From Pleurotus djamor (lineage: Eukaryota > Basidiomycota > Agaricomycetes > Agaricales > Pleurotaceae), in the NCBI GenBank assembly GCA_029747585.1, contig JAPEVF010000002.1, positions 62,001 through 126,000 of the forward strand: 64,000 bases of DNA, read 5' to 3'. The position numbers and the translations under genes are program-made. Positions 10,588 through 21,748 of this stretch are shown piece by piece (the first letter of the stretch is position 1; every line of letters begins with the position of its first letter). The notes beneath the pieces are model-generated. The model had not been told where the DNA came from. It searched no databases and saw only the letters and a list, made by a program, of their open reading frames with translations.

Positions 10588-12539
10588 TTAGGTCGTAAAG
10601 ACCCCGACGATGCGGAACGGTGGTACGGCCTCTCCTTCCGCGCCGAGTAGTTGACACTCGACGAAATGCGATCCGGTCGAGACAGAACGGTCAATCATTT
10701 CCAACCTAAGGCAAAGACAAGTGAGTACATGACCCACGACCACGCAGACGCGCAATGAGAGACGTTTACTCACACAACACCTTCATCATCGCCAGCGTTT
10801 TCCAACGTATGTGCGCCACCATAGTTGTCATCGACCCAGCATTCCACAGCACTACCCTCTCCGAACCCAGCTTTACCTGCCTTCTCCTTGACGAAATATA
10901 TTCCGATATCTCCAGCATTGACCTGAAGAGGAATGCGCAATTTTGACAACGGCAAGGTAGAATAATAGTAATGAGCGGCCGCATTTTGGGCATGTCCATC
11001 TCCGCTGGCTATCGAAATAACGAGGGGGAGAGTCAGCAGCCAGACGTCGAGGACAGGACAGTTGAGAGCTTACTAGGATGATGAACGAACCAGCCACTCC
11101 CATAGAACAAACTTGGTGGCAATGGGTTGACGAGATCATTTGCACTGACACAGAATGGCTTAATCTCAACATACGGCTTATCAACAGTCCCAGGCGGCGG
11201 GCTGTTGATCCTAGCAGGAGGTACGCGGACAACGGGATCGCCCAGGGGCAACAAATGCTTTGACCTGGCATCAGGGTCCAAGGGGTCCCCGCCTTCCTTC
11301 GCCTTTTGGGCGTCTTCCGGCTCTGGTACACCTTTCCTATGCCCCAGTCCGCCAAACAGTCCACCCTTGTTCGCGTTCTGTGTGCCTTCTTTACCCTGTG
11401 TAGCATCAAATAGCCCATCCGAATCCGAATCGTACGCAAGACCCATAGCGATGTCCCAGGCACCGCAAATTTGCTGCTGCATGTATGCGATGAGCACATC
11501 AGCTATTATTTGATGTCCTGACGGCGAAGCGAGAATGGCGTCTTGGTAGTATCTCGAGATCGACGATGGGGAAGCGAGGTACGACGGGTAAAGTGTTGGC
11601 TTGGTGCTGATATGCGGTACATCATAGAACTGGGCTACGATGTTATGGGAATGGTCTGGACCGGCAAAGCCAAACGCAGCTTGAATTTGAGGAGCGAAAT
11701 GACCCAGTATGATAACGGCGGGTTGGTCTGGACGAAGCAAGAGACTGCGAACCAAGACCTCAAAATGTTCCATGGATTCTTTGTCTGGCGTGTCGTCAGT
11801 ATCCAGCTCGATGATGACCAAGTCTGTGACATCTGGAATGTGCTGCCCGTGGCAATAACCAAAGTAATGCGAATTCGTCCGCCGTATTGCACCGTTTGTC
11901 AGTTCGGTAGCTGGGTGAGGGAATACGGAGTTCCACCAGTTGAAGAACATCGTTGGGTAACATTGGGGAGATATGGGATCATCACCAGCACCGTGGCAAG
12001 CAGATACTAGAGAGGAATTCCAAGTCAGTGACAAGACAGAATAGCGAAAGCGACGTGTCCATCCGCGCATATGCACACACTGGTCACCGCCGCTGATGAT
12101 AAGACGACATACCTGAGCCACCGAGCACGCTGATCGTCACTGGCTGACCCGACAATGCTCTCTGCAGCACGCGCTGCACCCTCGCTCCGCTCCCAAGGTG
12201 CATACGACTCTGCGACAACGCCAAAGCACCATATTTGTTCCCTACCTCATCTCCAGGCCCATACAGCGGACAAAACGCAAACGGATTCGGGTCAGTATGC
12301 GACGCATTTAGGTAGTTCTTCGACTTGAGGACTTTCTGAACCGTCAACGATGTTGTCGAAGGCAGAATGAAATGTGTCAATGTGATAACGGCGACAATGA
12401 GGCCGACGACGACCCAGATGCGGTTCGCGACGCCGAGACGATTTGTGAGACGCGACGGCGGGTGTTTCTCGTCTGAGCCCATTCTGTTGATGGAGAGGGG
12501 TCGTGGTGGACTGATGCGGGAGCGACGCGGACGCAGCAT
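10588..12539 (-). CDS. SGNH/capsule-associated-type membrane-anchored protein
   Basis: Exon 1 (12539-12113) codes a short cytosolic tail and one N-terminal membrane helix (RIWVVVGLIVAVITLTHFIL), so this is a type II membrane protein of the secretory pathway. The exon ends inside TISVLGGS, and the next exon (12006-11074) continues VSACHGAGDD, giving the nucleophile-containing GGSVSACHG block of fungal SGNH-hydrolase/capsular-associated proteins. The same exon holds the family stretches TMFFNWWNSVFPHP, NSHYFGYCHGQHIPD and VIIELDTDD. Two further exons lead to the stop at 10590-10588. The C-terminal part contains a jelly-roll-like segment with VECWVDDNYGG. It probably acts on wall or capsule glycans, but the exact reaction is not known. 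ATGs at 12581 and 12482 are alternative starts. Confidence 0.75.
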
Positions 12540-12693
12540 CCCTTGAGAGCGTGCGCCTGAGCAAATCGACGGAAAGAACACACTCCCGATTATGTAACAT
12601 CCGCTCCCCGAGACCCTAGCTTTCCAGGGGCTGCCCTGAACTCATTTCAACTTGGCGCAAAACAGCAGAGGGTATCATTTTGTAGAGACAGCG

Positions 12694-13510
12694 CTAGTTA
12701 CGAGAGTGTATCGACCCTCGACTTTCCATCTCAATATCTTCATCAGCTTTGGCGATATGCACGCCCATACTGGTCGACCGACGAGAAAGTGAAACACAGA
12801 TAATACAGGACCCGAAAAGGACTAGAAAAAGGTCGTCATTGAGCGTCGATGAATTGTAGAAGTGAGGGCCTTGAGCCTACATAGAACGCAAAGGAGAGCT
12901 GCTATGGCTGCGGCAGAAACACTCAACGCACACCAGCTTAATGATATGCCATCCGATGATTCGGTTCTGCCTTTGCATTCAGATGAAGACGTCCATCCCA
13001 TCATTACAGCAATCACTGGAGCCAGAAACATAAGCAAAGTTTTCAAAAACCCGAAGAGAGATTTTCAACTCACTCAACCAGATAATTATCTGAATGGTAA
13101 TCGTCCCATAATGACACGAACCTCTTGAGAACACTCGTTTGGATTGAGGTCGGTTATTATAGAATAGCCTAAACATGTATCAGCACATCATAGATAACAA
13201 TACAGCGGAGAATCCTACAAAGCGCCAGTTGAGAACCAAGTGAAGGCAGCGACGCCCACAGTTAGCCACGCGAAGGGTGCTGCAAAGCATCAGCTAAGTC
13301 AGTGTTCGACTCAACCTCAACTCGCCGTGACCGAGGGAACCCACTCGTAAGATCAGACGCGCCATTGAAAACAGCAGTCAAGCTAGCGACTACAGTCTCA
13401 GCAACCGCGAGAATGATGATGAGACCTAGTTGGGTCGCATTAGCCATCGCTCATCTTCCAAAAAGCATGCGGAACTCACTATAAAGAACAACGCGAGGCG
13501 TAGGAGACAT
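12694..13510 (-). CDS. MARVEL-like four-helix membrane protein (copy B)
   Basis: Six short exons splice in frame to about 176 residues. The first is a mini-exon (MSPTPRVVLY) with a GTGAGT donor. Four hydrophobic segments follow: LIIILAVAETVVASLTAV, PFAWLTVGVAAFTWFSTGAL, TITIQIIIWLMIAVMMG and ALSVSAAAIAALLCVLFLFG. The loop between helices 1 and 2 is short. The loop between helices 3 and 4 carries ECKGRTESSDGISLSWCAL. A cytosolic acidic tail ends at the TAG 12696-12694. Helix layout and the C...C loop resemble MARVEL-type proteins, but that assignment is an inference. Copies A (14667-15399) and C (17619-18534) share intron phases and loop motif. Confidence 0.65.
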
Positions 13511-14666
13511 CTGAGTACCAATTGAGTTGTGTAGAATGAGGAACTGACTGAGCGTACGAGTTTTATACACTCCCACCACCACTCACCTCGCTTCGTACCC
13601 ATCGAGATAGTCACTCATCACTGGATCACTGAACAGCCTTTTCGCTCAACTATGCCCATGGGAGCATACGTGAAATCCTCAATATCGAGGCTTTACTGCG
13701 GGATATACTCCATCAAGTTCGAGAGGCGGTGTAGACACATGACGAACTAGACGAACCTTGTTTGGGTTCAAGTCATCGACGCCCGACCGCCCGACAAAAA
13801 TACTTCCTCGATCAACGTTTGCACTGCTTTCTTTGCGTTAGTGCTTCCACGCATCTCAAAAACATACCTTGGCAGGGCGAAACCTTGTGGAATGTGCAGA
13901 AAGCAGTGCGATGGTGCGACCACATGGAAGCTGGTGGGAATTGAGGGCTCCTGACTGGGACCCTATCTGTTCAGGAGCTAACTGAAAGTGGTCGTTTGGC
14001 CATCGATTTGAACGGCGATACAACTGAGAAAGCTCGAATACAGTCAGGGGGTAAACGCACTGAAAGAGCCCGGATATAGGCCGAGAATCCATGGCTTTGG
14101 TGACCAGAGGACAACGGCCTCTGAGCGGAACATTCACGGAATCAGAGATTACATATAAGGAGAACTGAACACAGGAAACATCAGCATTCGGAAAGTAGCC
14201 GACTCCTCCAGGACTTTCCAGGATAATATCATAAAGCGGCGTGGTGCCTTGACCCAGGCCGGTGTACGCGGGGAAGTTCATCATTGCAAAACCTGCTCAT
14301 GATAACATCTGCGGCCATAGGTCGGTTACCCAGTAGAAAATGACCAGTAGCTTCATTGAGGTTTATTCTGAGCCTGCTTGGCGACTGCGAGGTTCATGCC
14401 ACCAGAAGACGTTCACAGTCCATGTTCGTTCCAGAAGCCCGAACTGGTGATATGGGAGAATCCTTCCGTCAAGCTCTTGGTGAATAAACCATCTTCGGCG
14501 CGAGGCTGTGCTCAGATTTGACGAGGTAGGTTGAATTTGTGGAATGATTGCAGTTTGCTACGATTAGAGGATGCGGAGCATGATACAGCTATTCTCGATC
14601 TGTCCATGGGTAAATGGAAAAAGTCGTAAATGTAGAAGGTTCATGAGAAGGTAATTGACATCTTTT
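13511..14666. other. no confident gene
   Basis: The minus strand at 14284-13856 is open for 142 codons (starting MMNFPAYTGLGQGTTPLYD). I see no domain and no link to the neighbouring membrane-protein family, so I leave it uncalled. An extra 3' exon of copy A, ending near 14529, is possible. Confidence 0.35.
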
Positions 14667-15399
14667 TCACTTGATGCCCCTTCGACCGAGCGCGACAAAG
14701 GCAGCGCATGTACCTGAAGCCGTATAGGAATCAGTAATGGCTTCAAAGATGAGCAGAATCCAGAAACTCACAAAGGACGGACAGGATGAACGACAGTGTG
14801 GTAGTAGTCGAGGCGAGGGCGCACCAAGTATAGGCCGAGCCATCCGAATAGATGTCGAGTTGACACTCTTGAGCCGTTTGAGTGGCCATCATTATGGACA
14901 GAGCTTCAGAATGTCCGTGAGCTCATAGAGGAAGATAGGAAGGCAGGGATGGTAAACATGCCAAGCCACACCAATCTCTGGGGCCCAAACGAGGCGACAT
15001 GAGTAGTCGATTTACCCAGAATATGAGTAGGAATATTCCTGAAAGCGAGCCTGAAGAGTTTCCAGATCAGAGAAGCAGGAAGGAGTATGGGGCTGGAGGA
15101 ATCATACAGGGTGCTTGTCCAAGCACAAGTCACCACCGACACGGCTACGCAAGTGATAGAAAAGGCCGCTAGGCAAATGCCATTCTCTGTGAGCGGAACA
15201 AGATAATCAAGCTCTTGATCAGAAGCAGCATACTAGTGTAGCGACCAAAACCGTTTAGGGCAGCACTCATGCAACTCCATAATCAGGGTGAAAACGGCGA
15301 AGGCAATGATAAGGCCTAAGTTATGTAATGATCAGTCGCTAGTCAAGAAAAAAAGCCTGCCTTCCTACTGTAGATAGTGATGAGAGTCTTGAGCGACAT
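14667..15399 (-). CDS. MARVEL-like four-helix membrane protein (copy A, possibly damaged)
   Basis: The start exon MSLKTLITIY, its first splice and helix 1 (LIIAFAVFTLIMEL) match copies B and C. Later exons give helix 2 (GICLAAFSITCVAVSVVTC), the LAFRNIP segment aligned to LAFNNRP of copy C, and the loop motif ECQLDIYSDGSAYTWCAL before helix 4. Two oddities are seen. The intron after GPQRLVWL begins GCATGT (a GC-AG intron where copy C has GTATGT). The exon holding helix 1 has no donor that keeps the frame into helix 2 (all GT sites are in phase 2, while phase 1 is needed). The copy may be a pseudogene, or that intron may be unusual. The stop at 14669-14667 could also be skipped by a further intron. 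Confidence 0.5.
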
Positions 15400-15803
15400 G
15401 GCAGGAAGTGCGAGGCGTTAGATGGGCTACCGGGTCCTTCTACATGACTAGGTCTTTAAATTTTGTCTAGAGCGATACTTCCAAAAATGTCCGAACATAG
15501 CAGATCTCGATGCGCAGCTCAGGGGAAGTGCCCATGGGTTTTGTTCCTTCGACTTGGCAAGCTTCGGGGTAGTAAGGAGCCCGAGGCATGCTTTCGGCGA
15601 CATTGCTGCGCTTTGAGAGCATCCAAATGTTCAGCCGTCAGCGAAGTCCGGAAGTCGCGGAGTAAGATGGGTCAGGGGAAGGGGGACATGCTCCTATTTA
15701 TCGTGTCCTCGAAAAATGAGCTGACAGGTCCGCAGGAATGCAAGTACTACAGTAGCAAGAGCGCGTGAGGCTATATCAGAGTTCAAAAAGCTGGGGTGGC
15801 TGG

Positions 15804-17423
15804 TCAGTAGAGCGTGAGGAAGTTTTCCAGAAGGCCTACCTTTCCTTTCCCAGAGCTCCGTCGTTCCTCAAGCAAAGCCTCCGCCTTACTTCTCCAATCT
15901 CCCTCAATAAGGATCTCCAACCGATGCTTCAGAGCCTCCATAGTCATATTAGGTACTATATATCTAGAAGAATTGATCAGCAACTTTTGGAAAGGGCAAA
16001 GAGCGAATACTTTACTGTGGGATAGGATTCAGGATCGCAGTGTTTACCGCGTCCCAAAACCCGTCACGGTCGCCCTTACGGACGTGATACACATGAGGCG
16101 GATTTTCGTATTTCAAACCATCATGTTGCGTTCGCCACTCTGATCGATCGTCCGGATTGCCTTCATCCCAGGTGAATATAGGATTGATGAATGGCACGCC
16201 CATGCACAAGGCGTCGTATGGACTGGGACTCATGAATGGTCGCCCAATGCCTATCAGAACGCGACTCCGGCCTAGTTGTTCATAGAACTGAGTCTTGTTC
16301 AAGCGTCCCAAATTGGTCCAACCCTCCGGAATGGACGAAGGGCCATTCGTGTCGTTTCTCATACCAGACACGATTTGAAGCGATCCTGAGGGCTTGAGCG
16401 ACATACCCTTCCAAGCAAAGTCGCTATTGTAGAGATAGGATATTTGTTTAGCAAGAACGTATGCCTGCATTGGACGGGATTCGACGTGGACGAAAGGCGT
16501 CGCCATGCATGATCGCTCAATGCTATAGCCGAGGTAGTAGTTCCCTGCCGAATTGACGGGGTCTATGAGAGGGTAGTTTTCGGGAGAAAGAGTCCATGCG
16601 TTTCCTAGTGGATGCCTGGGCCCGGTCCAAAAATGAAATGTGAACATCTTCCAGACGGGGATACCAAGTGGATGCTTCGTATTTTTGATGCATTTATCAT
16701 CATCGAAGCACTTAAGTACGTCTGAGCCTTCAACAAGAATCGCCTTTACAAGGTGAGGGAATTGTCGGTATGTTCTTTCGAGTTCGCGGGTATCTGGAGC
16801 GTAGAGCGCTGTGTACCCCAGCTCGCGCAACGATATGAGCTATGAAGTCAATGAGATGGATGATGCAGGACAAGAAAAGTGAGCCTACAACGCTCATGGC
16901 CCTGTAAACCCATCAGCTCCTGAGAGTCATGATTAGATGAGATAGCCACTCGCCATATATCTTCTCCGAAAACGCGACCAGTTATTGTGTCTTTGAAATG
17001 AGGCGACGCCAAGATAATCACGCTCGTCTGCTTCTCTTTGCAGCTCTCCGTAGCCATACAGGTGAACATTGCATGCATCGCCTTGTTGTTCTCGTTCTCC
17101 CAATTATCCGTTCGGTTCGGAAGACCAACAGGCCATAGGTAGTTCACGAGAGACTGGGTATACCCGCTATCCAAGCCAGCCGACCTTCTCACAACGAAGG
17201 CATCCACAAGTAGGATCGCAAGACTGGCACATAAGAGGAATATCGCTGTGGCTAAGATGTAAAACTGGTAGGTGTTTCGATGTCGCCTGATTGGTGGGTG
17301 TCTCCTGTCGCTACCTGAATAATGATAGGAGATGAGTATTCGGGAAGACCTGGGTTCTGCGCGCGTACCGCTAGAAACTAGCTCATAGTCGTTGGGGTAT
17401 CCCTTGTCGTGAAACGGCCACAT
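15804..17423 (-). CDS. glycosyltransferase family 18 (MGAT5-like) protein
   Basis: Exon 1 (17423-about 16950) codes a cytosolic tail, a signal anchor (TYQFYILATAIFLLCASLAI) and a lumenal stem ending GRVFGEDIW. The main exon (about 16839-16016) begins LISLRELGYTALYAPDT and carries GT18 hallmarks: FHFWTGPRHPLG, VLIGIGRPFMSPSPYDALC, MGVPFINPIFTWDEGNP and ENPPHVYHVRKGDRDGFWDA. A last exon (15963-15804) adds a short charged tail. Total is about 485 residues, short compared with animal MGAT5. By family it transfers GlcNAc onto mannose of N-glycans in the Golgi, but the substrate in fungi is not established. The junction between exons 1 and 2 is the least certain point. It lies between two of the four-helix membrane protein genes. 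Confidence 0.8.
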
Positions 17424-17618
17424 CGCCGTTGGCTGCAATGAGGACAGGAAGAAAGAGCGGCAATGCGTTATGTAAGGAATGTGCCGCGGGTTGTCAACGG
17501 AAAGGGGCGTGGCGAGCGTCAGTGTCATTCTTAGATGCGAATGCGAACGATCAAAGGGCGGGATGATTATTCGATGGTATGGTAGATAATTCATTATACT
17601 GGTCGTGAATGTTCATGA

Positions 17619-18534
17619 TCAAGCGTTAAGACGGGCAGACAGCTCTGTGTCTGGTCTGGCATCGCAACAGGTGACATTGCCCCTCAAAGCACCCTTGCCA
17701 CTGCGACTCATAGGAATATAGATCAATAACGAGCCCATGATAGCTATAGAATTTGTCAGTCCCCTGCACCGAGATAGTTGCAAAGAAGTGCGTACAAAGA
17801 GCAAAGAGGACGAAACCAAACACGGATGCTGAGATGGAGAGTCCACACCAAACTGGACCGTTTCCATCAGCATATCCGTGATCTGGGTCACATTCGTACG
17901 GAACTCGAGTAACAAGCATTATAGCAAGAGCTGGATCTGAGGTGAGAGGCGGGTTTGTGAGTAACCTGCAGGGACATACCGAGCCACACAATGCTCAAAA
18001 GACCTAGGGAAGCGAAGTGGCATGATGCTTTGGCGAATCGACTATATGAGTCTGGGCGATTGTTGAACGCAAGCCTGAGGAAGGAAATATGAGCAGATCG
18101 TTGGAAGAGACAGAGGTAAAATCTCTACAAGACGCTTATCCACACTGAGGTCAGTAGAGCGATAGATGCTGCGACAATTGTAAACGGCCCTGGTGAAGAG
18201 AAATTCAGAAACAATTAGATATACAATTAATTTGCTCATACTCACTGACAAGTGGGCTGACCCGGGTCAACAAGGCAGAAAGGACACATGTTATGATCTG
18301 GCCGATCGCTACGACCAGGACGAGACCTGGTAAGCAAAACAGAAGCGATTAGCATTAGGACCCTAGATGACAGGTCGCACGCACTGTACACTGCGATTCG
18401 TGATTGGAGAAGCATCATAAAAGTACACGGTAGATGGGAGTAAGGAGCAAAACGGTCGTGCTTTACTTATGTATGAGACCGGGTGGGGCAATGAGGCGGT
18501 GGGATCCGTCCAAGAATTTCAGGGTCGAGGACAT
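17619..18534 (-). CDS. MARVEL-like four-helix membrane protein (copy C)
   Basis: This is the best-preserved of three related genes, with about seven short exons and roughly 187 residues. Helices are LVLVVAIGQIITCVLSALL, FTIVAASIALLTSVWISVL, ASLGLLSIVWLDPALAIML and LSISASVFGFVLFALSIMG. The segment LAFNNRPDSYSRFAKASCHF links helices 2 and 3. The loop before helix 4 holds ECDPDHGYADGNGPVWCGL, the same E-C-x(6,7)-D-G-x4-W-C-[AG]-L signature as copies A and B. The cytosolic tail ends at the TGA 17621-17619. The exact 3' end of the first exon is uncertain (a GTAAAG donor breaks the frame, a nearby GTCTCA keeps it). It probably lies in the plasma membrane or endomembranes; the function is not known. 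Confidence 0.65.
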
Positions 18535-18944
18535 GCCAAGAGTAGAAGTAACTGTGAACTGTGATCGCGGGTCTTCGTGACTTCCACATGGCATGTAACG
18601 GCTATTTCGTTCCTCGTCAGATGTTCATGGCGATGGGTTGGACAGCCTTCGCTGCAACTCCAAACGAGCCACTTTCTGTGGAGCTCAACGAAACACGCAT
18701 GGATTTGGGACATGTTTCAGCGGTAACACTCAATTTTTTATCAATTATCGCGGTGATCAGTTGATTTTCGAGGTTACTTTTAGACGTTTAGATGGTTAGG
18801 ACCAAGTGGGGGCTTGTGTAGAACTGTCCGCGGGATCGTGCAAATTTCCGCGCGACATGTCCTTGCCCCTGAGGATACACCCACGTATTTCCCACCAAGA
18901 AGGTCCCAACCTTTGCGTGAACAAGTGAATCTTCGTCAGCGACC
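18535..18944 (+). other. nitrate reductase upstream region
   Basis: This is 410 bases between the divergent starts of the membrane-protein copy C and nitrate reductase. I see no coding exon. It holds the paired GATA sites listed separately. Confidence 0.45.
18738..18750 (-). promoter_or_regulatory. paired GATA-factor sites upstream of nitrate reductase
   Basis: TTATCA (18738-18743) and TTATCG (18745-18750) are two adjacent HGATAR sites read on the minus strand, about 200 bases before the nitrate reductase ATG. Closely paired HGATAR sites are the known binding pattern of AreA/Nit2-type nitrogen regulators. Binding here is inferred only from the motif. Confidence 0.4.
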
Positions 18945-21617
18945 ATGGGTCAATTGCCTTCGCCTCCAGAAAGCATCGCGAACCTTCCCACCAGAGAGGC
19001 GGAGGAAGAGACGCATGCCAATGCACAGACAAACGATGGAGATGCCGTACGCGCGTACCCCCTCCCNACCAGCGTCCAGAACAGATACTCAGGTCCAAGA
19101 GGTAGACCTCAAAACACCAGATAAACATGTACCTCGAGATCCACGGCTAATCCGTCTGACGGGGATACATCCATTCAACGCGGAGGCTCCGCTAAGCGAC
19201 CTGTTCAACGAAGGTTTCTTGACGTCCAAAGAACTTCACTTTGTCCGCAGTCACGGATACGTTCCACAGGTCGAAGATGCAGAGATCATGGACTGGGAGT
19301 TTATTGTCGAGGGATTGGTGGACCGCCCGCTCCGGTTGAGCTTGGCACAACTCATCGCTGACTTCGAGCAAGTGACGTATCCGGTAACTATAGTCTGCGC
19401 GGGAAATCGACGGAAGGAACAAAACGTGGTTCGGAAGACGAAAGGCTTCTCCTGGGGTGCTGCGGGCTTGTCCACAGCACTGTGGACAGGCGTAGCTCTT
19501 AGCGACTTGCTGAACGCGGCGAAGCCACACCGTCGTGCTCGATACGTATGCTTCGAGGGCGCAGACAAACTACCGAACGGGTATTATGGGACGTCGGTGA
19601 AGAAAAGCTGGGCGATGGACCCGAATCGAGGCATCCTTGTTGCACATCGGATGAATGGCGAAGCTCTGACTCCAGATCATGGGAAACCTGTGCGAATCAT
19701 CGTTCCCGGTCAGATCGGAGGGCGAAGCGTGAAGTGGTTGAGGAAGATTATCTTGACAGAAGGCCCAAGTGATAATTGGTACCACATCTACGATAACCGA
19801 GTCCTACCGACGATGATCGACCCTGAACAGAGCGCCAACCTTCCAGGAACGTGGACCGACGAACGTTATGCGATATACGACTTGAACACAAACAGCGTCA
19901 TTTGCTATCCAGCCCACGATGAGACAGTTGTCCTGGGAAATGAAGGAACCCACCATATAGGCGGATACGCGTACGCTGGGGGTGGAAAACGCGTCACGAG
20001 GGTTGAAGTCACGTTCGACCAAGGGAAGACTTGGAAGCTGGCGAACATTACGTACCATGAAGACCAGTACAGAGAGGCACCGAATGATGATCGCCTTTAC
20101 GGTGGGAGACTCGATGTATCCTCAAGGGATAACTGCTTTTGCTGGTGCTTCTGGGATCTGGGTGTCTCAAACATTTCCCTGCAGAGCGCACGGGATATCA
20201 TGGTTCGTGCCATGGATGATTCCATGATGATCCAGCCGCGAGATATGTACTGGAGCGTATTAGGTATGATGAACAATCCTTGGTTCCGTGTGGTGGTCCA
20301 AAAAGACGGGAACAAGCTGAAGTTTGAACATCCAACTCAGCCGGCCTTGATACCTGGAGGGTGGATGGCTAGGGTGAAAGAAGCCGGCGGAGACATTAGC
20401 AATGGGCTCTGGGGAGAAATGCTGCCAAGCGACGAAGAATTGAGGGTTGTGAAGGAACTACCCAAGGATGTGTCTTTGGTTGACAAAGACGTACATCGGT
20501 CAGTTACGGTCGACGAACTGCGAGAACACGGAGGTGAGAAACAACCGTGGTTTGTCGTCCAAGGTCACGTTTACGATGGTACTGAGTATTTGGCTGAGCA
20601 TCCGGGAGGAGCTGCATCGATCTTCAGTGCGGCTGGCCAGGATGCGACAGAGGACTTCCTGGCCATTCGTGAGTATCGTAGCCTTCATAGTTAAGGATTC
20701 AGTTGATCTTGATTATAGACAGTGAAAATGCGAAAGCCATGCTTCACAAGTATCACATCGGAACGCTCGACGAAGCATCTCGAGAAGCGCTCACTAAAAC
20801 ACAAGATGGTGAGGGTAGCGTGCCACAGGCATCTTTCCTTCGAGGCAGGACATGGTCGAGAGCCATCTTGACCGCCAAGACACAGGTGTCGCCAGATACG
20901 AAGGTATTCACCTTCGACCTGGAACACAAAGACCAGACCTCCGGCCTATGTGTAGGCCAGCATGCCATGCTTCGCCTTCGAGATCCTGTGACCCGTGAGG
21001 CCATCATCAGACTCTATACCCCCATTTCGGAGGTTTCTATGAAGGGTAGCATGCAGGTGCTCGTGAAAGTTTATCGCGATAGCCCTCAGCGGAAAGGTGG
21101 CCGAATGTCCCAGGCGCTCGATGGGATCCCCATTGGACACTTTGTTGACTTCAAAGGTCCTTTGGGAAAGTTCGAGTACATTGGTCGTGGAGTGTGCTCA
21201 GTTCAAGGTAGTTGGCGGAACGTCAAGCGGTTCGTGATGGTATGCGCTGGTACGGGCTTGACACCTATGATGCAAATATTGCTAGCGATCTTGGGCGACG
21301 CCGAGGATTCGACGTACTGCCTCCTGATCGATGCTAATCGCACGGAAGAGGATATTCTATGCCGTGCAGAGCTCGATCGACTGGTCACGGCCAACGCGAG
21401 CAGGTGCAGGGTGGCGTATGCTTTGAGTCAGCCAAGTGCATCTTGGACGGGGTTGAAAGGACGATTAGATAGGTCATTCCTGGAAACAGAAGTTGGAAGA
21501 GACGGCGACTACCAACACGACCTGGTCTTGATATGTGGACCAGAAGCGTTTGTCGGTGACATCCGAAATGCCTTTCATTCTCTTGGATGGGGGGATGACT
21601 CCATCTTGTCCTTCTAA
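18945..21617 (+). CDS. assimilatory nitrate reductase [NAD(P)H]
   Basis: Two exons, 18945-20668 and 20719-21617, are joined by a 50-nt GTGAGT...TATAG intron that splits the second haem histidine codon (LAIH/SENA). With the N at 19067 omitted, the frame is continuous from MGQLPSPPESIANL for about 873 residues. Domains run in order. The Mo-cofactor domain carries the Mo-binding Cys in VTIVCAGNRRKEQN and then WLRKIILTEGPS. The dimerisation domain holds SVLGMMNNPWFRV. The cytochrome b5 domain has haem ligands in EHPGGAAS and HSENA. The FAD domain has IRLYTPISE and GPLGKFEY, and the NAD(P) domain has MVCAGTGLTPMM and CGPEAF. It reduces nitrate to nitrite in the cytosol. No nitrite reductase or nitrate transporter gene lies nearby. 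Confidence 0.95.
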
Positions 21618-21748
21618 TTCTAGTTTACAGGAGGTGTACACGCGAGTGTTGGTGACAGAGCATAAATCTACAATAACGGCGAATATTGTGCAGAGGGTAT
21701 AGCAAACAGAAGGTATATACGTACTAAATCGGAGAGATGCCAGTCCTC

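Noticed and set aside
13856..14284. 142-codon minus-strand frame starting MMNFPAYTGLGQG
   Set aside because: No domain, no helix pattern like the neighbouring family, and no supporting splice partner. It may still be a short gene but the sequence alone does not show it.
18796..19128. Minus-strand frame over the nitrate reductase 5' end, and the longer plus-strand reading from 18814
   Set aside because: Both arise from the frame shift caused by the N at 19067. The ATG at 18945 with the N omitted gives the expected nitrate reductase N terminus.
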